Shown: one piece after another, positions 16,690 to 27,664 of the stretch | How the letters are laid out: each line of letters begins with the position of its first letter | How positions within the stretch are numbered: position 1 is the first letter of the stretch | Source: Phoronis australis | Lineage: Eukaryota; Phoronida; Phoronidae | Direction of reading: 5' to 3' | NCBI GenBank assembly: GCA_002633005.1 | Contig: NMRA01000596.1 | Coordinates: 192,998-245,376, forward strand | Length of the DNA stretch: 52,379 nucleotides | Translations under genes and position numbers: made by a program | The notes under the pieces: model-generated | The model's input: the letters and a program-made list of their open reading frames with translations, nothing else | Database searches by the model: none | Told to the model about the DNA's origin: nothing

Positions 16690-16918
16690 TTACGTTGTTA
16701 AACCTGGGTCTGACCAGGCTCAAAGTCTTAGCACAGATCTAAGAAACTTAGACCACGGTGGAAAAATGAAAAGCGTCTTAGGCCAGGTTTAAACTGGTCA
16801 GGAGATAAACCAGGTTTTACTAGAATACTGGTCTAAAAGTGAAAAGCGGGTTATCTTTAAATCCGGTCTTGGTCCACTTTAAACCAGGTGTAACTTTAAA
16901 CCACCTTTATGAAATCGG
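16690..16918 (-). repeat. TTTCATAAATGTGGTTT repeat, partial copy
   Basis: Ends in TTTAAACCACCTTTATGAAATCGGAT, the inverse of the 15951 terminus, and contains several CCAGGTTTAAAC / AAACCAGGT words. Together with 15951 it forms inverted ends about 970 bp apart, which may be coincidental insertion of two copies. Confidence 0.5.
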
Positions 16919-16928
16919 ATAAAAGAGA

Positions 16929-17650
16929 GTGGAAGTCCAAATTATGCCACTTAACATCATCACGGTCAGAATTCCATCTTTCAAATTAGTGGAATGGAAG
17001 TGCACGCTACAGCTCACACAGGAAGGCATTGTAAATAAAATGCTTACCACGACTGTTAAGAAACCAGTTGATTCGCCATGGAGCAATAGCGTTGTTCTCG
17101 TGCGGAAAAAGGACCTGGTGCTCTTCGATTCTGTGACGAAAACGCAGTGATTAAAAAGACGCTTACCCGTTGCCACGCATTGACACTGTCTCAGGTGGCT
17201 TTCTGGGCCAAAGTCCTGGTTTTCGTCATTAGATGGGGCATGTGGGTGTTGGCAGGTTCCCATGAAAGAACGTGACAAGAAGAAAACTTCGTTGGAATGT
17301 CACAGGGGACTGTTTCAGTTACGGTCTGTAAGGTTTTATGCAAGCGCTAGCTTTCAGCGGCTCGTCAAGAAAGACTTCAAGACACGCGGTGGAAGAATGC
17401 TCTTATGTACAGAGATGACGTTTTGGTGTTTTGCACTGTCATTTTGGGGGCCTTCGGCTACCTTTGAGAATCCTTCACGGAATGGTGAGTCGGGGTTACG
17501 GCTGAAGCCGAAGTAGTGCATTCTGTTCCGTGACGATAAGTGTCTTTCTTAGGAAACGTGGTTTCGGAAAGCGGATTGACATGCGATCCGCGCAAAGAAG
17601 CAGCGGTTGCAGATTGGAAGACCACCCACGCCAGTGGCGGACGTCCAGTG
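16929..17650 (+). pseudogene. Ty3/gypsy reverse-transcriptase remnant
   Basis: Broken pieces in several frames follow the gypsy pol order: a DSPWSNSVVLVRKKD block, then WQVPMKERDKKKTS, then RGLFQLRSVRF with FQRLV, then GLRLKPK, then VSFLGNVVSESGL. Stops and frameshifts separate them (for example near 17147-17150 and 17516), and the catalytic Asp-Asp box is not readable in frame. Long terminal repeats were not found. It is a dead fragment immediately upstream of a LINE. Confidence 0.75.
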
Positions 17651-17869
17651 TAGAAAAATTAGAGGTAAGTAGGCACCGAATGTCCACCGTATCACCTTGA
17701 GCACTGAATTTTAAAAGTGCACTGAATTCGCACTATAACGTAATTTACGGTGCGTAGGCGCTACGTTTAAATGCCAAAAGGTGGTTGGCTGCGTCTACGT
17801 GAGCCTACGCCTCACCACAGCACTGCGGACGTCCTCAGTTGCTAAATAATAACTTTGAATGTGAAGTTG

Positions 17870-20800
17870 GTGAAACCCATCATGATGATAAAGGAACGTT
17901 GTTGTCCTCGAATTACTTATTGAAAAGCAAGTCTCAATAACGTTAACTAATATTTATGGTCCCAACAAGGATGACCCTGATTTTTTAGAACCCTGCTTCA
18001 AGTAGTCTCTGGTTACAATTCAGAGTTCATAATCATTTGCGGCGACTGGAATTTGGTTCAGCACTTCAATCTTGACTGTTTAGGATACAAGCACCAACAC
18101 TATTCGGCTTTAAGAGAACAAGTTATCAGTCTGATGTCGCAGTTGAATGTGGTCGACCCCTTGATTCAGAATTACCCTTGTAAGCAAGCGCGTCTGGACC
18201 AATTGTCTGGACTATTTTCTAGTGTCCAGGTTATAGAACCGATCACCATTGTGTCGTGACTACTATTCAGGCCTCTAAATTTGTTATAGGTAAAGGTCTC
18301 TGATGACTTAACAAATCCTTATTACGTGATGTAGAATATATCAGTAATGTGAAAGACATCATAGTTAAAACAGAGAAGGAATATTTAACTCCTGATAATG
18401 ACTCCAATTTGTCAGTCGACTATAGACGACTCTCTTCTTTTTGGGATGATTCTATTAAGTATTAGAAATTAACTTTGTCTTATTCAGCTTTCAAGAAAAA
18501 AGAAAAGCATCGACGTGAAAAGAATTTAGAGGAGCAAATAAGTTTTCTTAGAGAAGTGATGTGCAACAGTAATTCTGCTCTGCTCTGCTCCTTGAAATTC
18601 AGTCAGATTTGCAGAAAGATTACGAAGAAATTAGAAAGGACAAAGTGAGAGGCATGAGGCTGAGATGTAGGGCAAAATGTATCGAGGATGGTGAAAAACC
18701 GTCCAAATATTTTAGTAACTTAGAAAAACGCAATTACGTGAACAAGAATGCTCACAAACTTATAGACGAGACTGGACGAACCTTAACAAACCAAAAAGCT
18801 ATACTGTGTGCAATCGAAAAGTTCTGTGCAAATTTATATGCAGCCAAAGAAAATGACTCTCTCCAATATGAATTAGAAGACTTGCTGACTCTGAAAATTT
18901 AACGAAAGTAGACGCCGACTTGAAAAAAAACAGAAGGACCAATAACATGTACTGAAGCGGCGGCTGTCCTCAAATGTATGAAAAATGACAAAACTCCGCG
19001 GACTGATGATTTTCCTGTAGAGTTTTACAAATTTTTTGGAAAGAATTGTCACCATTTGATCGAATCTTTTAATTACAGTTTTCGAACTGGCCGTCTCCCT
19101 ACCACTATGTGTCATTACTTTGATTCCTAAGGGCAAGAAACCAGGTGAATATATTAAAAATTGGAGACCAATCTCCTTACTAAATTCAATTCAAGTTATA
19201 AACTATTATCAGCATGTATTGCACAAAGGATAAAATCAAATTTAAATAAGTTAATTCATCCTAATCAAACTGGGTTTCTCTCAGGTCGTTTTATCGGGGA
19301 GAACACCAGAGTAATTTATGACATCTTACAATGTACTCAAGTTAAGGATATTCCCGGACATCTAGTATTACTCGATTTCGAAAAAGCCTTTGATTCTGTG
19401 TCCTGGGGATTTCTTAAGAAAGTTCTACACTATTTCAATTTTGGTGACGATATTATTAGTTGGTTCACAATACTCATTGAAAGTGTCCATTTTTTGGTCA
19501 TTCAGTATGGCTTTACGTCTAAGTACTTTAACAAATGCCGAGGTTGCAGACAAGGGGATCCCCTTTCACCTTATCTTTTTTTGTTGCGTGCCGAAATTAT
19601 GGCATCTATGTTAAGGCAATGCGAGAATGTTAAAGGCATAAAAATAGACTCTTTAGAGTGTAAATTAATGCAATATGCAGCGACACGGTCCTCTTTCTAT
19701 ATGGTTCAGAGACCTCTTTAAAATCGTCACTTAACCTTCTTGACGGTTTGACACCCAATATCGATAAAACTGTTTATATATGTATTGGTTCCAAGATATG
19801 TTGTGGTGATAAGCTTTGTTGTGAAAAAGATTTAAAATGGGTAAATTCCCAGTTCACATCCGTTGGAATTAACTCCTCTGTCAACTTACAGAACATGATT
19901 CACTTAAACTACGATTTAAAATTAAACGAGGTTAGAAAAGGCATTAAAAATTGGTCAAAAAGAAATTTAACCACCTTTGGTAAGATAACGGTTGCCAAAT
20001 CTTTTTTATTACAAAACTGGTTCACCTCTTTTACACACTTCCTCTTTTTCCAAGTGCTACTTTTTTCAAGGAATTTGAAAAAATATTTTTAATTATATAT
20101 GGGTACCTCTTTTGATAGAATCTCAAGAAAGACCATGGTACAGAAATCTGAAGATGGGGGTGGGAATATGGTCCATACTGCTGACTTGGATTCGGAGATT
20201 CTTCAAAAATTATCTCAATATTTCTCCTTGGCTAAATATTTTATGTGAAACTATTCCTCATATAAAAATGATTCTTTTCAGTTAGGTTCTTGTTTTTCCT
20301 TGAAGTAGCTAACCGTACTAAGAATATTTTTGAAAGGACATTTTTATATCTTATACCAATTTATCAATCTGTGTGAGATAGATGACCTTTTGTACCAACC
20401 TTTGTGGTATAACCCCAAAATTTGTATAGACAGTAGTCCAATTTTTGGAAGGAGTGGTTTCAAAAGGGTATACGATACGTATACGATTTAATTGACCCTG
20501 ATAAAGGATATATTTATGATTATCATACCTTTTGTACACGTTTTTAATTTTACCCTTGTATTACTCATTTTTATGGAATTCGAAGTTCAATACTTCGTTC
20601 CTGGTATCATCTAAGAGACAAGAGTACTATAGTCACTCCATTTTTTCCAGAACATATTTGTCGAATCTCTTCAGAAAATAAAGGGACGGGGAACATCTAT
20701 CAATTATTCATTTCCAAATTGTATGTAAAACCTGTCGCGGAATTGAAGTGGGAGAGAGAAATTAACTAATGCGATGATACTCAGTCTTGGAAAATAATCC

Positions 20801-21285
20801 CTCTGCAATTTATCATTGTACTTCCGATGTCAGACTCAGATGGTTTCAATTCCGTATCAACCACAGACTTATGGGTACAAACTCTTATTTAAAGAAAATA
20901 GGTGTTAGTGAATCGTCTTTGTGTTCTTTCTGTGAGCAACACGAAGAAACAATTGTACATTTGTATTGGGAATGTTTACTTGTTTAGAAGTTCTGGGGAT
21001 GATTAAAAACATAGATGATAAATCATTGCAATTTCCCTCTACAGTTAAATATGTCTTGTTTGGAGATCTAGCGTGTAGATTAGATGTTGTAAATTTAATT
21101 CCTTACTTAGCGAAATTCCACTTATATAGGCAAAGACGGCAAAAAGCTAAGCCCAATTTTCAGTCATTTTTACGTGAGGTAAGTGATTACCATTTGATTT
21201 GTTTGATGTACTTGACTAGATTTCATATTGCTGTACAAATATGTAGTGGTTGGTTGAATTAATAAATCTTTCATTAAAAAAAAAC
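17870..21285 (+). mobile_element. Degenerate Tx1/L1-like LINE
   Basis: In order: the end of an AP endonuclease (LTNIYGPNKDDPDF near 17945, then CGDWNLVQHFNLDCLG near 18040), a linker frame (18609-18902), reverse-transcriptase blocks (19161-19721) with HPNQTGFLSGRF, LLDFEKAFDSVSW and GCRQGDPLSPYLF, and a C-terminal CCHC-type knuckle CSFCEQHEETIVHLYWEC near 20930. The xADD catalytic box after LMQYA at about 19680 is lost to a frameshift. Many stops and shifts occur throughout, and the start is truncated. It ends with AATAAATC and an A run at 21275-21285. The domain order and CCHC spacing fit the Tx1 branch of the L1 clade. It is not active. Confidence 0.85.
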
Positions 21286-21516
21286 TTGCTTCGCATCAAC
21301 ATTCCATGAACTAATGTTCAACGTTCGTTTTTTTTTCGAGTATCGATAAATATGTATGTATATACGTTGTACCAATATGTATGTAAAACTGAACGTGCTA
21401 ATGCCTACTTCACATCCACGTGCATATCTCTCACGTGATCCTCGTAATGACACCTATTGAGATAGAAAATAACGTCAGCGACATCTGTTTCCGATGTATT
21501 GAGGAGGCACAGAACA

Positions 21517-21656
21517 GCCTCCCGTTCAGTAACACTAGGACCTCGCTAAAAAACAAGACTTCGCGGGATTACGTGAGATGTTGCCGTGGATTTTAAATGA
21601 GAACACGTGGCTTTGGCTAGATTTTAGCTAGGTCCTAGCGTTACTGAACGCACGCC
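21517..21656 (+). mobile_element. MITE with CGTTCAGTAACGCTAGGACC ends, copy 3
   Basis: The most compact family member: GCCTCCCGTTCAGTAACACT at the left, GTCCTAGCGTTACTGAACGC then ACGCC at the right. The interior is shared with 14635-14811 but has a single TAGGTCCTAGCG unit. Confidence 0.82.
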
Positions 21657-22265
21657 AGTTCTCACAGGGGTTTGCCTATCGGAACACGCGTCAATGGACT
21701 CTTCACCCTTTCTTCACTCTGTCAAAAACTGCATGCAAAAAAAGACAAATTTTGAGTCATTTCACATCACAAGCCCTACAGATGAGCACAGAAACTCTAT
21801 TCTCTCTTGTATTTTTGACCCTTTCACACCCACTGAAAATCAACCTCAACTAAGAAAAATAGGGGGAAAATGCACTTTTGACCCCAAAACCACCACTTCG
21901 CTGCCGATGGTCGACTAAAGCCAATTTCCTACCGATTCCAAAAGTGTGATCCAAAAGTACTGTCAACCAACTAGTTGTTTTGGAAATCTGGCTTGTTTGA
22001 GGGCTACCTGAAATCGCGGCCAAATTTTCAGTTTTGACAATTGCAACAGGGGGCCATCATCTTGAAGAGCGCAGCTACAACCGAACAAGTGGCATTTTTT
22101 ATTCTCAGCATGTTCACAAATTCATACAAACCCCATTCATTTGGCCTACATACAATCCTAACTAAAAAATTCCCCCAAGCGTGGCCTACCCTAGATTTTA
22201 ATATTTTGTGAGGGCAAATTGGCCGCGGCCGCAGTGTAACTGTTCAGTGCTACCTGAGGATTTTG
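21657..22265. other. No recognised gene or repeat
   Basis: Contains TTTTTGACCC-type words but no repeat with a second copy and no credible frame. It separates the third MITE from the minisatellite. Confidence 0.4.
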
Positions 22266-22515
22266 CAGTGTTGTGTAGGCGGGGTGGTGTTATTACAGTA
22301 TGTGTTTTGTGGATTTTGGGGTGTTGTGACAATTGTGGGAAGTGTTCTGGCGATTTTGGGTGGTGTTGTAGCGATTGTGGGTGGTGTTGTGGAGATTGAA
22401 GGGGGTGTTGTAGCGCTTGTGGGGGTGTTGTGAACTTTGTAGCGTGTTGTGAACGTTATAGGGTGTTGTGATATATGTAGAGTGTGGTAATATTTGCGGG
22501 GTGTTGTGGCACCTA
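22266..22515. repeat. G-rich minisatellite, ~20-21 bp period
   Basis: About eleven imperfect units of GGTGTTGTGRCGATTGTGGG between 22266 and 22515. The + strand is strongly G/T-biased. It lies 300 bp past the stop of the LRR-Ig gene, on its 3' side. Confidence 0.8.
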
Positions 22516-22822
22516 CACGCTTCCCTAGCAGGCAGTCTACCATCGTACGTATTGAAAGCTATGGTGAGACCTGTTAGTGTCGACCAGAGCCCACCCGGCA
22601 GAAAACACGAAAATTTTTGTTTACTAAATTACAGCGCGATTCTGTGGCGATTGCTGAAGACATGCGAGAGCGCAAAGCTAATGTATTCCTTATGGGGTGA
22701 AATAATAAATCTTCAAAACGAATGCATTCTACATCGTTAATTCTGAAACAATCCTTTGGTTGTCTGTTGACTAGGACATACAGAAGGTTCTAATGCAAGA
22801 CTTTGTCGCGCCGTGCTCTTTG

Positions 22823-25438
22823 TTACTTTCCAGCTTCAATGACTTTAGCATTTGTTAACTGTGACATAAAATTCGAGGCTGTGCAGGTATAATTACCTTC
22901 GTCAAGTTCGTCCACGGGAATAATCGAAACTCCCACCGTTTTGGCTTCAGTAACACTCGGTTGTGAGGAACAATTCATATCGTTTCCTTTAGGGTCTTTG
23001 ATTACTATCCTTGGAGCTGGATCTCCGTAAGACGTGCACTGGATTAGCACCTCCGTGACGTTATGTATAACTTCCAGAACTGGTTGACTGGGCTTACGAC
23101 AGACAAAATTGCGGGATAAGTACGACTCAACGGTAGGGAAAGTTTTAAAGGGGGAATCGCATGTAGGGATGTCATATATACGTCTTTCATTTCTATAATA
23201 ATTATAGGCCCACATCTGTAACGGAGCGAATAAGCAGTTGCAGTGAAGTGGATTGCTCGATACAAAAATTGTTTGAAGGTGCTTTTCTCTGCTAACTAAC
23301 CTTCGCAGTATATCCAGTGGTAAAACATTTATACTGTTATTACGAACGGAGAGGTGTCGCAAACTGTTCAAATTTTTCATGGCCCCTTCCTCAATATCCT
23401 TTATGCCGCAACTGTCCATTTCGAGCCATTTCATCGACACAAGAGAATCAAACATATGCTGACTTACTGTTCGAATTCTGTTCCCAGAAAGACAAAGATT
23501 CAACAAAAAAGGCAAGTTGCCAAAGGCATCATCGTCTATGTGGTCAATTTGGCAATATGCCATATTCAATATACGAATATTCGGCAATCCTGACAGGGTA
23601 TTGTTTGTAACGGAACCTAGGTTATTAGCGCTTAAGTCTAAGTACCTTAACGCGATCATTTTGGCTGTCGTCCACTTTCCAAGGTTGTTATTCTCTATTC
23701 TAAGTACCTTGATGTTGCTGGGAAGAGCGTTCGGACTAATATGCACTATCCTGTTTCCTATCAGAAAGAGATCTTTAAGTAACGTCATTTTCCCAAAGAC
23801 ATTGTCTCTAAGTGACACAATGTTGTTATGCGACAAAGATAACTTTATTAGAGATTCCAGTCCTTCAAGCATATAGCCGTGTATGTCTTTTAATTTATTA
23901 CTGGAGAGAATAAGGGTTCTAAGACCACGAAACGATTTGAAGGGTTTGTCACTCAGGTCAGATATGTTACACAAAGACAATTCAAGTGTATCGATATCCC
24001 GAAAATTCCCAACGAACGTTTGTGAAACTTTAAATTGTTCGAAATCTCCTTTCAGTCTCAGTATTTTGATATTCGTGAAATGTGACACGTTAATTGTTAA
24101 GTTCACATTAGTTACTTCCAAATGGACCTCCTCACAGTTAATGGGGGTAAAAATGTCCATCTCACCGACTTCATTGCCGTCCACTGCTAAGAGTTTAAGT
24201 CTCTTTGGACCAACGAACTCTTTAGACCTTATCGTGGACAATTTATTTCCAATCAACGACAGATAATTGAGACTGCTCAAGTCTTCAAAAGTTCCACTTT
24301 CTAATGACAGTATCCCGTTGAAGCTTAGAAGCAGGGTATGCAGCTTTTTTAGACCCGCAAACATTCCGCGCTTTAAGATAGTAATTGCGTTATTTTTTAG
24401 AAATAGATATAGCAAGTCTTTCATATGAGAAAACGCCTTCTTTTCAATTGTCGCTATTCTGTTGCCTGTCAGGCTAAGTGAATATAATGACTTCAGACCA
24501 ATGAACATAGATTTCCTCACCTCTGGGATCCAATTTTCAGACAAAGCAAGTTTTCTAGCAGACAAATGAGACCTAAACGCTCCCCTTTCAAGCTCCGATA
24601 TTCTGTTGAGTGACAGGTCAACGTAGACTGTTTGATTGGAAAAAACGTACGATTCTTCAACTACTTGTAAATGGTTTTGCTTCAAATCCAAGTATAGCAA
24701 CGCAGGGAGCACCAGACCATGAACCTCACTTATGGAGTTGTTTCTCAATACTAACGTCTTCAAAATTTCCAGTCCGTCAAAAATATTCTCGTGCACTACC
24801 ATTAAGTGATTCTCCTCGAGGTTAAGACGCGTCAACCTGTTCAACCTGCTAAACGTACCATTTGCTATCCAAGAAATTTCGTTATTTCCAATCTGCAAAT
24901 CTTCAAGACTTAACAATCCATCACCAAGAGAATTGCGGTCCAGCGAAGTAATAGCGTTGGACGTTAAATGTAGAACTCTTATCAAAGGCATTTCTGCAAA
25001 TATGCCTTTTGACAGAAACGATAAGCGATTATTTGTGAGATCGAGGATTTCTAAATTTCTCAAGCCAAACAAAGTTTTGCGTGTTAGTACACGAATTCTG
25101 TTATCACTCAAATCCAGCGATTTCAATTCAATCAATGCAGAAAAAAGTCCGTCAGGGAAATCACTCAATAGATTCTTTGCAAGACACAGTTGCTTCACTT
25201 GTAGAAAATGGGTGAAAGCGTCACTCCGAATCTGGCGAATGCCACAGTTCCACAAGTCCACAGTTGCAGCGTTCGCTAAGTTCAATGTTTTCTCTCTGTT
25301 CAACACAGTTTCTCTCCGCTGCAGGCAGTTAATGGAATAGACAGTCCACCATCTTGCACTGAGCGCAACCAATAGGAGCACACGTCCTCTCGTCACAGCC
25401 ATCGTAGAGAAAATGATCTGAGTGCGTACAAGCGTCAT
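22823..25438 (-). CDS. Leucine-rich-repeat and Ig domain protein, single exon
   Basis: An uninterrupted 871-codon frame. Residues about 13-36 (MAVTRGRVLLLVALSARWWT...) look like a signal peptide, so the ATG at 25402 is a likelier start than 25438. About 28 tandem repeats of 24 residues (LxxLxLxxNxIxxIxxxxFxxL) run from about residue 55 to 730. Then comes an LRR C-terminal cap with NPLHCNCLF and two later Cys (near PTCDSP and NFVCRK), followed by one Ig domain (VLIQCTSYGDPAPRI, then DEGNYTCTASN). The frame ends at VIEAGK with no membrane segment. The product is probably secreted, or splices from a weak GTAACA donor to an unseen anchor exon. LRR-Ig proteins of this sort act in adhesion, neural guidance or immune recognition, and the family is expanded in some invertebrates; which role applies is unknown. 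Open frames on the + strand here are antisense shadows. Confidence 0.94.
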   Translation of the reverse strand: MTLVRTQIIFSTMAVTRGRVLLLVALSARWWTVYSINCLQRRETVLNREKTLNLANAATVDLWNCGIRQIRSDAFTHFLQVKQLCLAKNLLSDFPDGLFSALIELKSLDLSDNRIRVLTRKTLFGLRNLEILDLTNNRLSFLSKGIFAEMPLIRVLHLTSNAITSLDRNSLGDGLLSLEDLQIGNNEISWIANGTFSRLNRLTRLNLEENHLMVVHENIFDGLEILKTLVLRNNSISEVHGLVLPALLYLDLKQNHLQVVEESYVFSNQTVYVDLSLNRISELERGAFRSHLSARKLALSENWIPEVRKSMFIGLKSLYSLSLTGNRIATIEKKAFSHMKDLLYLFLKNNAITILKRGMFAGLKKLHTLLLSFNGILSLESGTFEDLSSLNYLSLIGNKLSTIRSKEFVGPKRLKLLAVDGNEVGEMDIFTPINCEEVHLEVTNVNLTINVSHFTNIKILRLKGDFEQFKVSQTFVGNFRDIDTLELSLCNISDLSDKPFKSFRGLRTLILSSNKLKDIHGYMLEGLESLIKLSLSHNNIVSLRDNVFGKMTLLKDLFLIGNRIVHISPNALPSNIKVLRIENNNLGKWTTAKMIALRYLDLSANNLGSVTNNTLSGLPNIRILNMAYCQIDHIDDDAFGNLPFLLNLCLSGNRIRTVSQHMFDSLVSMKWLEMDSCGIKDIEEGAMKNLNSLRHLSVRNNSINVLPLDILRRLVSREKHLQTIFVSSNPLHCNCLFAPLQMWAYNYYRNERRIYDIPTCDSPFKTFPTVESYLSRNFVCRKPSQPVLEVIHNVTEVLIQCTSYGDPAPRIVIKDPKGNDMNCSSQPSVTEAKTVGVSIIPVDELDEGNYTCTASNFMSQLTNAKVIEAGK

Positions 25439-27664
25439 GTAAATGTATCGACATACCCTTGAACTGAAAAAATAAGTCCACTATGAAAACCACTGATTCC
25501 TCGCTGAAATTATCAAAATTAGAGACAAAATAAAGTTAACCAGGATTACCCAAGTCTACGCCAGATAACGACATTCAAGTGCAGCAAGTGAACACACTGA
25601 ACAGCTCATTTTTCAAATGACATATTGTTATCTAAATGGCAAAGGCAGCAAATTTAATTTCGATCTTCAGAAGTGGAAGCCCCAGTAATACTATAACAAA
25701 GCTTCAATCTTTGACCACTTTTGGGCTGATCTATATTATGATAGGGAAAAGCTTTTCAGCTGACTTCACGTAATGCCTCCTGTGACAGTAAAGGGAGTCT
25801 AGCTATCCGACCGTCTTCAGGTGGGGCTCCCGCTCTTCAGTCACCATCAGGTGGTGCCCCTCTTTTGAGCCCTACCGCAGGGCCCCTATATAGGGGCATC
25901 TGTCAAACAATTTTGCATCTGTATCCTCTGCATGCCATCTTGGATCGCTATCGCAACTAAATTAAATGGAATTATCTATTCCTGATGCCAGGCAATCCTC
26001 GTTGTCTCTAGCTCCGTGACTGGGGCCAGTTGAAGATGATTAACGTTATCACTGGGTGGAGGTATGACACTGTTACGCATTTTTTTTTCTTCAGTGGCCT
26101 TCCAGCGGACAACAGAGGAGTGGTGAACATTGGAAAATATCTAGCTCATTCTTAAATCTTCCAGGTATCCATTGTTAGGTATCACAACATACATCACAAT
26201 TGTCTACCATACATGTACTTCTAAAACCACTTGTTCAATGACGTGAACCCACAGTCAGGGGTAAGCTTTTAACCATGTTTGAGCAGATGTCAAACAATAG
26301 GCCCAGTGGTTTGTACTTTATACAGCGCAGAATATATGTACATGTAGGTGTACTAGTTCGAAGAATTATGAAATTTGATGTTATTTCTTAAAAAAATTTT
26401 CAAGTGAAATTGATAGGTGTTATTACGAGCATATTCATGTTTCGATTTTAAATTATATTTTGATGTTGGTCATTTTGAAACATGCAATGTTGATTCATTA
26501 TTGCAAATTCCAGTTTCAATCTGAAAATGAAACGTGAAACCATGAGTGACTTTTGCGATCTTGTAAATAAGTTCATTGAAGCTCTGAAAGGCCAAAGACA
26601 CACAGAACAGTTGAACAATGTATACATAATGCGGTGTAAACAGCAAAAACAATTGACATTCTTCTAAGAGCTTTGTCCTTGTGCGCATAGCATGATACAC
26701 TAACTTTAACAGCTTGATTTAACTGCTGACGTCATTCTTGGTAAGAAGTTTCTTATATGTCAATATATTTAGATCACACCACGCCCACGTGGCACAATTT
26801 TCAGATCTTGCCTCTTGCCTTTTAACCAACCACAACTCTGCAATTCGTAAAAGTCACTTTATTGTTTGAGAGGTTATACATCATTCGCGCCAACGACTGA
26901 TCGAGTTTCTTCTCCAACCAAACGTCTAACAATCGGTCTGTTTGGTCATGGTCCGCGTTTACGTGGGCGGACCTTCGTGTTCATGTCTTGTTGATTTCTA
27001 TCTTCCTGCGATTATTATACGCAGCACAGTCAATTGTTGTTTGACACATTGCCGTTAACCGGCTGCTTGAAAACTATCACAGTGTCGGGATGTTAACACC
27101 AGTAAACAAGAATATTGGCTGAATTTTCAAATTTACTTCATTTTTTCAGTTTAGTACTAATTGTATCGTTTCGCAGCATAATTACAAAGCCACCTGTGCA
27201 AATCCGAGTTAGTTTGCGCCGCAAGGTAAACAAGGATGCCCAAATTTATCTTAAAGTTACCTTGGTTCTACGGGTCGTAGCCTAGAACTGAGTTCCTGTT
27301 GCCAGTTGCCTGAAACAGTCACAAATAGGGACTCAAAGTTTCTTAAAATCTTTTACCTGCTTGCGTCTTTATTTCTCACAAATATTTTGTTTTTCTATCA
27401 ATTTATCGTTATTACGAGTTCCTCTTTGCCTCAATGCGATTTTTTCACAATTGATCTGAAAACTGAAATGAATATTGACCTAATCTTTAAATTTGGAAAG
27501 TTCCGTGACAAGATTCCTATTGATCGTCAGTAATATAGAGAATTCAGTAGAGTTCAGTGTGTATCGAAGCCAAACGTAATCTCGGTAATGAAAACAAAAC
27601 AGCACAACAAAGGACAATCGGTATTTTCACAAGAAAACAAATACGCATCGAAGGTCTATAATCT
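25439..27664. other. 5' flank of the LRR-Ig gene and intergenic DNA
   Basis: No supported exon. It holds the 16-bp palindrome at 25882-25897, two GGTGGGGCTCC/GGTGGTGCCCC-like words just before it, and a small hairpin GGTCCGC..GCGGACC at about 26949-26972. The rest is unremarkable. Confidence 0.4.
25882..25897. promoter_or_regulatory. Perfect palindrome with TATA core
   Basis: GCCCCTATATAGGGGC is a perfect 16-bp palindrome with TATATA at its centre, about 450 bp upstream of the LRR-Ig start codon. It could serve as a TATA element on either strand or as a dimer-binding site. No other promoter evidence was seen. Confidence 0.25.

Noticed and set aside
15951-16918. Single ~970-bp transposon bounded by CCGATTTCATAAA ends
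   Set aside because: The left part aligns on its own with 2795-3145, so two copies in opposite orientation explain the inverted ends better than one element.
16907-17278. 123-codon - strand frame
   Set aside because: Antisense shadow of the Ty3/gypsy remnant, whose + strand pieces match known pol blocks in order.
23317-25340. Several + strand frames of 70-135 codons
   Set aside because: They are antisense to the LRR-Ig gene and reflect its repeated codon pattern.
27306-27533. 75-codon + strand frame with a hydrophobic stretch
   Set aside because: A/T-rich composition alone gives such hydrophobic runs. No motif, splice or start evidence.
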